39,758 nucleotides of DNA from Kribbia dieselivorans NBRC 106261 (GTDB taxonomy: Bacteria > Actinomycetota > Actinomycetes > Actinomycetales > Dermatophilaceae). Shown here in pieces: positions 7,172 through 14,596 of the stretch. Position numbers and translations under genes: made by a program. Below the pieces are notes generated by a model. It did not search any database. It was not told the DNA's origin and worked only from the letters and a program-made list of their open reading frames with translations. The stretch is from contig NZ_BCRE01000006.1 in assembly GCF_001552435.1 (NCBI RefSeq), positions 1 to 39,758 of the forward strand, in the 5' to 3' direction. Each line of letters opens with the position of its first letter. Positions within the stretch are counted from its first letter, which is position 1.

Positions 7172-8751
7172 GAGTCCTCACCGTTCGTGGCGGCCGTCGC
7201 GCCCGTGCCGCGATCCCGTCGCACGAGGCGCGTCATCTCGGCCTGCTGATCGGCCTCCTGCCGCGCCACCTTGCCGCGCCGCGCCACGTACGTCACGACG
7301 AAACCGATCGCCAGCGCCAGCAGCACACCGAGGTTGGCGTAGGGCCAGTTGCCCTCCCAGTATGACCCGGCCGGGTCATTGACGAAATGTCCCAGCCCGA
7401 GCGGTTCGAGCAGGTACCCCTGCCAGTTGTTCCACGCGGCGTCGTCGGCGAAGCTGTTGACCACCAGACCCCAGCCGATGATCGTCGCCACGATCATGGT
7501 GCCCACCGAGACCCAGTCCCAGTTGCCGTAGCGCCCGTTGCCGTCGAATAGCGCCTCTTCGTCGTAGTCATCCTTGCGCAGGGCGATGTCGGCCATCATG
7601 ATCCCGGCCCACGCGGAGAGCGGCACGCCGAGGGTGATGAGGAACGACTGGAACGGGTTGAGGAAGTTCTGCGCGAAGAAGACGACGTAGATCGTGCCGA
7701 GCGTGAGGATGATGCCGTCGATGAGCGCCGCCGCCGGCCGCGGGATGTTCACTCCGAGGCTGAGCAGCGTCAGCCCGGAGGAGTAGATGCCCAACACGGC
7801 GCCGGAGACGAGCGCGAGCACGGCCGCGATGAGGAACGGCAGCAGGAACCATGTCGGCAGCACCGTGGCCAGGGTGCCGATCGGGTTCGCCGCGATGCCC
7901 TCGGCCAGCTTCGGATCCGACCCGGCGAGCAGCAGACCGTAGATGACCAGGATCACGGGCGCCAGCGCCCCGGCGAAGGTGTTCCACGCGATGATCGCGG
8001 CGCCCGACGCCTCCCGGGACTGATAGCGCGACCAGTCGGCGGCGATGTTGATCCACCCCAACCCGAAGCCGGTCATGAGCATGACCAGCGCGCCGATGAC
8101 GGCCTGCATCGGCCCCGCGGGGATCGCCGCCACGACCGACCAGTCGACGCGGTGGATCGTCAGGGCCATGTACCCGATCGTGGCGATACCCGTGATCCAG
8201 GTCAGCCACGACTGCATCCGCATGATGATGTGGTAGCCCGCCACCGACGCCGAGACGATGAGCGCGGCGATGACGATCATGGCGAGCACCTTCGTCGTGG
8301 TGCCGCTGGCCCAACCGAGCTCCTCGAAGACCGTCGAGACCGCCAGCGTGGCCATGATCGCCAGGAACGTCTCCCACCCGATCGAGGTCAGCCACGACAC
8401 GACTCCGGGCACCTTCTGACCGGTCACGCCGAACGCGGCCCGGGAGAGCACCATCGTCGGGGCGGAGCCACGCTTCCCGGCCACCGCGATGATCCCGCAG
8501 AACAGGAAGCTCATGACGATGCCGATGACCGTCACGGTCACGCCCTGCCAGAACGAGATCCCGAACCCGAGGACGAACGCGGCGTAGGAGATACCGAAGA
8601 CGGAGATGTTCGCCGCGAACCATGGCCAGAACAGGTCGGAGGGCTTCGCGGTGCGCTCGGATTCGTCGATGATCTCGATGCCCGTGCGCTCGACACCGCG
8701 TCGACGCACCGCCTCGAGGGTGCTGTCGGTGCCGGAGGTGGAGGTGCTCAT
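7168..8751 (-). CDS. NCS1 family nucleobase:cation symporter
   Basis: 527 residues with about 12 hydrophobic segments, the usual NCS1 size. The start of the transport domain (PSDLFWPWFAANISVFGISY) and GWINIAADWSRYQSREASG, with its conserved Asp-Trp-Ser-Arg-Tyr, fit the purine/cytosine permease branch (PF02133). A charged cytoplasmic N-terminus precedes TM1, and the C-terminal tail is rich in charged residues. It should import a nucleobase-like or hydantoin-like solute across the cytoplasmic membrane with Na+ or H+; the specific substrate cannot be assigned. The 3' end overlaps the downstream cysteine hydrolase by 4 nt. The start is preceded only by a G-run (GTCGGGGGT). It lies 40 nt after the nitroreductase stop and may be read through from it. 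Confidence 0.88.
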   Translation of the reverse strand: MSTSTSGTDSTLEAVRRRGVERTGIEIIDESERTAKPSDLFWPWFAANISVFGISYAAFVLGFGISFWQGVTVTVIGIVMSFLFCGIIAVAGKRGSAPTMVLSRAAFGVTGQKVPGVVSWLTSIGWETFLAIMATLAVSTVFEELGWASGTTTKVLAMIVIAALIVSASVAGYHIIMRMQSWLTWITGIATIGYMALTIHRVDWSVVAAIPAGPMQAVIGALVMLMTGFGLGWINIAADWSRYQSREASGAAIIAWNTFAGALAPVILVIYGLLLAGSDPKLAEGIAANPIGTLATVLPTWFLLPFLIAAVLALVSGAVLGIYSSGLTLLSLGVNIPRPAAALIDGIILTLGTIYVVFFAQNFLNPFQSFLITLGVPLSAWAGIMMADIALRKDDYDEEALFDGNGRYGNWDWVSVGTMIVATIIGWGLVVNSFADDAAWNNWQGYLLEPLGLGHFVNDPAGSYWEGNWPYANLGVLLALAIGFVVTYVARRGKVARQEADQQAEMTRLVRRDRGTGATAATNGEDS

Positions 8752-8791
8752 ACCCCCGACTTTGGCACGACCGAGGCGGATTGGACAGGTA

Positions 8792-9505
8792 TCAGTCCAC
8801 TCGTGTCGTCAACGCCCCCGGAGCGTCGAGGAACGTCACGACCTCTTCCAAGGGCGCACGCTCGGTCACGAGGGTGTTGACCGGCGCGTTGGTGTCGCCG
8901 TACCCGATCGCCATGCCGCAGAAGAGCATGAGGTTGTCCGGGATCTTGACGACGTTGGTGACGACGTCGTGGTGCACGCTCCACGCCTCCTGCGGGCACG
9001 AGTCGAGACCCTCCCCGCGCAGCAGCAGCATGACCGTCTGCAGCCACATGCCCAGGTCCGACCACTGCGGGTGGTTCATCCCGCGGTCGACGAAGACGAA
9101 CATTCCCACCGGAGCGCCGAAGAGATCCCAGTTGGTCGAGAACTGGCGGACCCGCCCGGCCTTGTCCTCGCGCGTCACGCCGACCGATTCGTAGAGCTGC
9201 TCGCCATTGCGGAACCGACGCTCGCGATACGGCGACCACAACTTCTCCGGGTACATCGGGTACTCCGGGGCCGGTCCCGTCGTCAGCCCGGCCAGCCGAT
9301 CCGCGGCGGCCGCGCGGATCGCCGTGAGCGCATCACCGGTGAGCACTGCGGCGTGCCACGGTTGCAGGTTGCCGCCGGAGGGGGCACGACGCGCCGTGTC
9401 GAGCACCCGCTCGAGGACCTCTCGGGGCACGGGCTGATCCGTGTATGCGCGGACCGACTTGCGGGAGGTGACGGCGTCGTAGATGTGCATGGCACGCATG
9501 ATCAC
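8792..9505 (-). CDS. Nitroreductase family FMN oxidoreductase
   Basis: 237 residues from GTG at 9505; ATGs at 9499 and 9490 are alternatives, and MHIYDAVTSRKSVRAYTD at the last is the natural beginning of the fold. FMN-phosphate contacts are seen in SRKSVRAYTD, and the flavin-binding loop in RRAPSGGNLQPWH. The C-terminal segment MAIGYGDTNAPVN is typical of the NfnB/NfsB-like group. The size is normal. The enzyme should reduce nitro compounds or quinones with NAD(P)H as a cytoplasmic dimer; the physiological substrate is unknown. The GTG overlaps the helicase stop by 4 nt, so it appears to be co-transcribed with the helicase gene. Confidence 0.85.
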   Translation of the reverse strand: MIMRAMHIYDAVTSRKSVRAYTDQPVPREVLERVLDTARRAPSGGNLQPWHAAVLTGDALTAIRAAAADRLAGLTTGPAPEYPMYPEKLWSPYRERRFRNGEQLYESVGVTREDKAGRVRQFSTNWDLFGAPVGMFVFVDRGMNHPQWSDLGMWLQTVMLLLRGEGLDSCPQEAWSVHHDVVTNVVKIPDNLMLFCGMAIGYGDTNAPVNTLVTERAPLEEVVTFLDAPGALTTRVD

Positions 9506-12147
9506 AGACGACGCAGGGCCGTGGCGAATACGACCGGTTCACCGGCGGCATCGCTGGCGTCGAGATCGACGGTCGCGTCGATGATCCAATCGTGGTCGCC
9601 CTCGGGGTCGGACAACGTCTGGCGCACGAACCAGACCCGCACCTCGTCGACCGTCTCGGCCTCACGCGCCGACAACCCGGGAGGCACGTCCCGCCCGACC
9701 TCGACGTGGAAGAACTCGCGCCCGCGCGCGGCGGTGTCGGTGCCGATCGCGTCGTGCTCGTCCCAGTAGTCGCCCAACGCGGTATCCCAGTCGTCGCGCG
9801 TCATGACCGGGGACCGGGGCGGATCGGGGAGCGCGGCGTTGCCGGCCTCGATGGTCGCGAGCGCGTCGATGTCGTCGCGGGCACTGCGCTCCACCCGCTG
9901 CCACACCGCATTGCGGACCATCGTGCGGAACACCGCCTCGCGCGCGGTGAGTGGCCGATTCGGCCGGGGACCGTCGTGGTGCGAGACCGCCGCGGCGGCC
10001 CCGGCCACCTCGCCGGCGTCGAGATGCCCGTCGTGGTCGGCGTCCGGGTTGGCCAGGGCCTCCCACTCGTCCAGGAGGGAGGAGTCGGTCTGGCGCACCG
10101 TCTCACCCAGCCATTCGACGATCTCCGTCAAGGCCTCACTGGTGTGCTGTTCGGGCACGCTGTGGCGCAGGGTGCGGTAGGCATCGGTGAGGTAGCGCAG
10201 CACGACGCCCTCGCTGCGGGCCAGTTGGTAGCGCGAGATGAACTCGGTGAACGTCATCCCGGTCGCCCACATGTCGCGCACGATCGCCTTGGGTACGAGG
10301 GAGTCCTCGTTCAGCCAGGGGTGGGTCTGGCGGTAGGTCTCGTAGGTGGCCTCGAGCAGTTCGCGCAATGGCTGGGGCCAGGTGACGTCCTCGAGGAGGA
10401 TCATCCGCTCCTCGTATTCGATGCCGTCGGCCTTCATCTGCGCCACGGCCTCGCCGCGCGCGGCGAACTGCTGGGCCATGAGCACCGGGCGGGGCGAGTC
10501 GAGCACCGACTCGATGACCGAGACGACATCGAGGGCGTGATCGGGGGAGTCGGGATCGAGCACGTCGAGCGCGGCCACGGCGAACGCGGCCAACGGTTGG
10601 TTCAGCGCGAAGTCACGTGGCAGGTCGACGGTCAACGCGACGGTACGGCCGGTCGCGTCGGGTTCGGGCAGGCGCACGAGCACGCCGGAGTCGAGCAGCG
10701 ACCGCCCCAGCCGGATCGCCCGCAGCGCCAACTTCGTCCGACCGCGGGCATCCTCGTGGTTGTCCCGCAGCAGCCGCGACAGCGTCGCCACAGGGTCGCC
10801 GGGTCGCGCCACGACGTTGAGGATCATCGCGTCGTCGATCTTCATCCGCGACTGCAGCTGCTCCGGGGGAGCGGTCGTGAGCTTCTCGAAGGTCTGCTCG
10901 GTCCAGACGACGAACCCCTCCGGCGGCTTCTTGCGCTGGACCTTGCGCAGCTTCTTGGGGTCGTCGCCGGCCTTGGCGATCGCCTTCTCGTTCTCGATGA
11001 CGTGCTCGGGCGCCTGGACGACGACGTACCCGATCGTGTCGTACCCGGCGCGTCCGGCACGTCCGGCGATCTGGAGGAACTCACGCACGCGCAGCACGCG
11101 ATGGCGGGACCCGTCGAACTTCGTCAGGCCCATGAACATCACCGTGCGGATCGGCACATTGATGCCGACGCCGAGGGTGTCGGTGCCGCAGATGACCTTG
11201 AGCATCCCGGCCTGGGCGAGTTGTTCGACCAGACGGCGGTAGCGCGGCAGCATCCCGGCGTGATGCACGCCGATGCCCTTGCGCAGCAGGGCCGAGAGGG
11301 TCTTGCCGAAGCCGGCGGTGAACCGGAACCCGGCCAGCCGCGCCAGCATGGCGGCCTGCTCGTCCTTGCTCAGGTAGCGGTGCTGCTGCAGCGCCACGGC
11401 GTGGTCGGCCGCCTCCTTCTGGGTGGAGTGCACGAGGTAGACCGGGGCTTTGTCGGCGTCGACGAGTTTGGCCAGCCGCTCGTCGGTCGCGGTCATCGAC
11501 CACTCGAACTCCAGCGGCACCGGCCGCTCGGCCTGGTCCACGACCGACACCGGGGTGCCCGTACGACGCTCCAGATCGGTGACGAACTTCGAGACGTCGC
11601 CCAACGTCGCCGACATGAGCAGGAACTGCGCCTGCGGCAACTCCAGCAGCGGCACCTGCCACGCCCACCCGCGCTGCGGTTCGGAGTAGTAGTGGAACTC
11701 GTCCATGACGACCAGGCCCACGTCGGCGTCGGCACCCTCGCGCAGCGCGATGTTGGCCAGTACCTCGGCGGTGCACGCGATGATCGGGGCGTCGGCGTTG
11801 ACCGAGGCGTCACCGGTGAGCATGCCGACGTTCTCCGCCCCGAACGTCTCACACAGGGCGAAGAACTTCTCGGAGACCAGCGCCTTGATCGGAGCGGTGT
11901 AGAACGAGACCTTGTCGTGGGCCAGGGCCGCGAACTGCGCTCCGGTCGCGACGAGCGACTTCCCCGAGCCGGTGGGCGTGGCGAGGATGCAGTGGTTGCC
12001 GGCGAGCAGTTCGATGACCGCTTCGTCCTGGTGGGGGTAGAGCGGCGTGCCGCGGTCAGTCGCCCACGTGCTGAACATGTCGTAGAGGGAATCGGCGTCC
12101 GGGGCGGGCCGTCCCGGGGCGGGCAGCAGGGCGGTCAGCGTTGTCAT
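9502..12147 (-). CDS. Ski2/Mtr4-like DEAD/DEAH helicase with DUF3516 domain
   Basis: 881 residues. Superfamily 2 motifs are complete: ATPTGSGKS (56-64), the DEFH box (149-152), SAT (179-181) and motif VI QIAGRAGRAG (359-368). HHAGMLPRYR and GTDTLGVGIN correspond to the Ski2-like helicase C-terminal half. The last 400 residues match the actinobacterial DUF3516 extension. Known family members are predicted RNA helicases; the exact role is not established to my knowledge. The start MTTLTALLPAPGRPAPD looks like that of relatives, which means it overlaps the ATPase gene by 92 nt. TAGCGT lies 9 nt before the ATG, so a nearly leaderless internal promoter is possible. The nitroreductase start overlaps its stop. 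Confidence 0.88.
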   Translation of the reverse strand: MTTLTALLPAPGRPAPDADSLYDMFSTWATDRGTPLYPHQDEAVIELLAGNHCILATPTGSGKSLVATGAQFAALAHDKVSFYTAPIKALVSEKFFALCETFGAENVGMLTGDASVNADAPIIACTAEVLANIALREGADADVGLVVMDEFHYYSEPQRGWAWQVPLLELPQAQFLLMSATLGDVSKFVTDLERRTGTPVSVVDQAERPVPLEFEWSMTATDERLAKLVDADKAPVYLVHSTQKEAADHAVALQQHRYLSKDEQAAMLARLAGFRFTAGFGKTLSALLRKGIGVHHAGMLPRYRRLVEQLAQAGMLKVICGTDTLGVGINVPIRTVMFMGLTKFDGSRHRVLRVREFLQIAGRAGRAGYDTIGYVVVQAPEHVIENEKAIAKAGDDPKKLRKVQRKKPPEGFVVWTEQTFEKLTTAPPEQLQSRMKIDDAMILNVVARPGDPVATLSRLLRDNHEDARGRTKLALRAIRLGRSLLDSGVLVRLPEPDATGRTVALTVDLPRDFALNQPLAAFAVAALDVLDPDSPDHALDVVSVIESVLDSPRPVLMAQQFAARGEAVAQMKADGIEYEERMILLEDVTWPQPLRELLEATYETYRQTHPWLNEDSLVPKAIVRDMWATGMTFTEFISRYQLARSEGVVLRYLTDAYRTLRHSVPEQHTSEALTEIVEWLGETVRQTDSSLLDEWEALANPDADHDGHLDAGEVAGAAAAVSHHDGPRPNRPLTAREAVFRTMVRNAVWQRVERSARDDIDALATIEAGNAALPDPPRSPVMTRDDWDTALGDYWDEHDAIGTDTAARGREFFHVEVGRDVPPGLSAREAETVDEVRVWFVRQTLSDPEGDHDWIIDATVDLDASDAAGEPVVFATALRRL

Positions 12148-14095
12148 CGTGGTGCCACGCTATCCGACGAGGGCGCATCAGCCGCATGGCGTTGACGATG
12201 ACGACGAGCACCGACAGTTCGTGAACGAGCATGCCGATCGCCATGGTCACGCCGCCGAAGAGCACCCCGACCATGAGCAGCCCGACGGTGAACAACGCGA
12301 TGACGATGTTCTGGCGCATGTTCGCCACGGTGCGCTTGGCCAGCGAGATGGCCGCGGGCAGTTTGAGCAGGTCATCCTTCATCAGGGCGATGTCGGCGGT
12401 CTCTATGGCCACTCCGGTGCCGGCGGCTCCCATGGCCACGCCGATGTCGGCCGTCGCCAGGGCCGGAGCGTCGTTCACGCCGTCGCCGACCATCGCCACC
12501 GTGTGCCCGGCCCGCTGCAGAGCGGTGACGGCGTCGAGTTTGCCCTCGGGCAGCAGCCCGGCGCGGACCTCGTCGATGCCGACCTGGTCGGCCACGGCCC
12601 GAGCGACGGGTTCGATGTCACCCGTGAGCATGACAACCTTGGACACGCCGGAGTCGTGCAGCCGAGCAACCATCTCGGGCGCATCGGAGCGTAGTCGGTC
12701 GGCCACGGCGACGACGCCCACCGGGTGCGAGTCGCGGGCCACGACCATGGGGGTGCGGCCATGGGCGGCGAGGTCGGCGACGACGGCTGCGGCCTGCTCG
12801 TGGGCCGGCGTACCTGCCCAGTCGCGTGACGACGCTCCGTTGTGCTCGGCCACGGTCGCGCCGAGGGCGAGGTTGCCCACGGCGATCCGGTGGCCGTCGA
12901 TCGTGGCGATGATGCCCTTGCCGGGCACGGGCTGCGTGTGCTCGGGCAGGTCGTGGACATCTAGCCCGCGCTCCACCGCGGCGTCGACGATCGGCTGGGC
13001 CAGCGGGTGTTCGGAACCGGCCTCGGCCCGCGCCGCGAGGGTGAGGACCTCATCGTCGGTCAGGGCCGGCGCGTCGGCGGTGCCGGGCAGGGTGACGACG
13101 TCAGTCAGGTACGGCCTGCCCTCGGTCAGGGTGCCGGTCTTGTCGACCGCGACGACATCGATCTTGGCGGAGGTCTCGAGGTATTCGCCACCCTTGATGA
13201 GGATGCCGTCCTTGGCCCCGCGTCCGATGCCGGCGACGATCGAGACGGGGATGGAGATGACGAGCGCGCCGGGGCAGGCAATGACCAGCAGCGTCAGCGC
13301 GAGGGTGACGTTGCGGGTGATCGCGCCGAGCACGATCGCGAGCACGATGATCGCCGGGGTGTACCAGGCGGAGAAGCGATCCATGAACTGGGCGGTCGGG
13401 GCCTTGGCGTCCTGCGCCTCCTCCACGCGGTGGATGATCCGCGCCAGTGTGGTGTCCGCGCCGACGCCGGTCGCCTCGATCTGCAGGAACCCGCCGGTCG
13501 AGATCGTGCCGGCGAAGACCTGATCACCGTCGAGTTTCTCGACCGGTATGGACTCGCCGGTGATCGACGCCTCGTCGACCGCGCCGGTGCCGCCGATGAC
13601 GATGCCGTCGACGGGCACCTTGGTGCCGTTCTTGACCAGGACGGTCTCGCCGGTGGCCACGGTGTGGGCGGGGACCTCGACCTGCCGACCATCGCGCATC
13701 ACCGTGGCGACGTCGGGGGCGACCGCGATGAGTTCGGCCAGGGCCGACCGTGTGCGGGTCAGGGTCGCGTTCTCGAGCGCATGGCCGATCGCGAAGAGGA
13801 AGGTCACCGCGGCGGCCTCCCAGTAGTTGCCGAGCAGCACCGCACCGATCGCGGCGACCGAGACGAGCAGGTCGATGCCGATGACCTTGGCGGTCAGCGA
13901 GCGCCAGGCCTGAATGACGACCGGGGTGCCCGCCACGACTGCGGCGGCGATCATCAGGACATCGCCCCACACCGAGTCGGCGGCCAGGCGGCCGACGACC
14001 AGGGCGGCGACGATGAGGGTGCCCGAGATGGCCGAGACGGCCCAGCGGCCGCCCAGCCACGTGCGGGCCGAACTCAGGAGACTTCTCGGGGTCAT
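12056..14095 (-). CDS. P1B-type heavy-metal ATPase with CPG motif
   Basis: 679 residues from ATG at 14095, preceded by AAAGGA 11 nt upstream. It pumps a metal cation across the cytoplasmic membrane at the cost of ATP. Visible motifs: TGES (179-182), the transmembrane metal motif CPG (274-276), the phosphorylated DKTGT (318-322), the P1B-specific HP pair (363-364) and GDGVNDAP (537-544). There is no N-terminal metal-binding domain; a separate HMA protein is encoded just upstream. CPC is the usual motif for Cu, Zn and Cd pumps, whereas CPG marks a less studied subgroup, so the metal is uncertain (Zn, Cd or Cu). The C-terminus extends about 30 residues past the normal end and overlaps the helicase gene by 92 nt. 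In-frame sequence upstream of 14095 is the shadow of the HMA gene and is not coding in this frame. Confidence 0.88.
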   Translation of the reverse strand: MTPRSLLSSARTWLGGRWAVSAISGTLIVAALVVGRLAADSVWGDVLMIAAAVVAGTPVVIQAWRSLTAKVIGIDLLVSVAAIGAVLLGNYWEAAAVTFLFAIGHALENATLTRTRSALAELIAVAPDVATVMRDGRQVEVPAHTVATGETVLVKNGTKVPVDGIVIGGTGAVDEASITGESIPVEKLDGDQVFAGTISTGGFLQIEATGVGADTTLARIIHRVEEAQDAKAPTAQFMDRFSAWYTPAIIVLAIVLGAITRNVTLALTLLVIACPGALVISIPVSIVAGIGRGAKDGILIKGGEYLETSAKIDVVAVDKTGTLTEGRPYLTDVVTLPGTADAPALTDDEVLTLAARAEAGSEHPLAQPIVDAAVERGLDVHDLPEHTQPVPGKGIIATIDGHRIAVGNLALGATVAEHNGASSRDWAGTPAHEQAAAVVADLAAHGRTPMVVARDSHPVGVVAVADRLRSDAPEMVARLHDSGVSKVVMLTGDIEPVARAVADQVGIDEVRAGLLPEGKLDAVTALQRAGHTVAMVGDGVNDAPALATADIGVAMGAAGTGVAIETADIALMKDDLLKLPAAISLAKRTVANMRQNIVIALFTVGLLMVGVLFGGVTMAIGMLVHELSVLVVIVNAMRLMRPRRIAWHHDDNADRPAARPGTARPGRRFPLRHVQHVGD

Positions 14096-14125
14096 GACGG
14101 TGGTGTCCTTTCGTTGCTCCCTCCC

Positions 14126-14175
14126 CGGTTCGAGGTATGACGCGGCGGTTTCCCGACGCGTAATACCTCGAACCG
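14126..14175. repeat. Family A palindromic repeat, copy 2
   Basis: 50-nt unit with arms 14126-14148 and 14153-14175 and the loop TTTC. Two arm positions mismatch. The left arm resembles copy 3 (GCGGCGG), and the right arm's inner end resembles copy 1 (CCGAC). It lies between the HMA gene and its ATPase, 39 nt after the HMA stop, so it may set the ratio of the two transcripts. Confidence 0.85.
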
Positions 14176-14214
14176 GGTGGGGGTGGGGCGGGGGAGGGGC
14201 GGGGAGTGCGGCCC

Positions 14215-14451
14215 TCAGAAGGCCGATGGGGCGGACTTGTAGCCGGCCTTGTCGATCGCCGCGACGAGGTCGTCCACAGTCGCGACCGACGGGTCGTGTG
14301 CCACCTCGACACGCGAGGACGCAAAGTGGACCTTCACGGACGAGACTCCGTCGAGCCGACCGACCTGCTTCTCGATCTTGTTCACACAGGACGGGCAGGA
14401 GAAGCCCTCGGCGCGCAGCATGGTGGTCGTGGTGTCGGCAGTGGTGCTCAT
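14215..14451 (-). CDS. HMA-domain metallochaperone
   Basis: 78 residues, one heavy-metal-associated domain. The metal site is CPSC within GFSCPSCVNKIEKQV, and the rest follows the ferredoxin-like fold (VSSVKVHFASSRVEV, then LVAAIDKAGYKS). Its role is to bind a soft metal, Cu(I) or Zn/Cd, in the cytoplasm and hand it to the partner pump encoded immediately downstream, which lacks its own HMA domain. A Ser lies between the cysteines, next to Pro; many copper chaperones have CxxC with other residues, so the metal is not decided. The ribosome-binding site is GAAAGGGA, about 6 nt from the ATG. A family A palindrome separates it from the ATPase gene. Confidence 0.87.
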   Translation of the reverse strand: MSTTADTTTTMLRAEGFSCPSCVNKIEKQVGRLDGVSSVKVHFASSRVEVAHDPSVATVDDLVAAIDKAGYKSAPSAF

Positions 14452-14491
14452 GGCATTTCCCTTTCGTGGTGGGCCCGGTTGATGGCCTCAC

Positions 14492-14509
14492 TGTCAACCT
14501 ACGAAGGTT
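14492..14509 (-). promoter_or_regulatory. Possible metal-sensor operator with -35 box
   Basis: A perfect dyad, AACCT-ACGA-AGGTT (14496-14509), overlaps TTGACA read on the minus strand (14492-14497), upstream of the HMA gene. A dyad over a -35 box would suit a repressor. No clear -10 hexamer follows, and no regulator gene is present in the window. Confidence 0.35.
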
Positions 14510-14583
14510 CGCCGCCGACCTCCTTGACGCAGATCAAGTCGGGCCCGACTGTGGACGGCGACGGGTCGAGCGCCGCCGCGCAT

Positions 14584-14589
14584 TAGGCT
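14584..14589 (+). promoter_or_regulatory. -10 element of leaderless dinG-like mRNA
   Basis: TAGGCT, exactly 7 nt before the ATG at 14597. The GGAGAG between them is too close to the ATG to serve as a ribosome-binding site, which supports a leaderless transcript. Confidence 0.55.
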
Positions 14590-14596
14590 GGAGAGC

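Noticed and set aside
9592-12195. Long plus-strand frame of 867 codons opposite the helicase
   Set aside because: Same antisense shadow composition; the opposite strand carries complete helicase motifs.
14096-14497. N-terminal extension of the metal ATPase frame up to 14497
   Set aside because: It overlaps the whole HMA gene and the palindrome in another frame and lacks family similarity; the ATG at 14095 has a ribosome-binding site.
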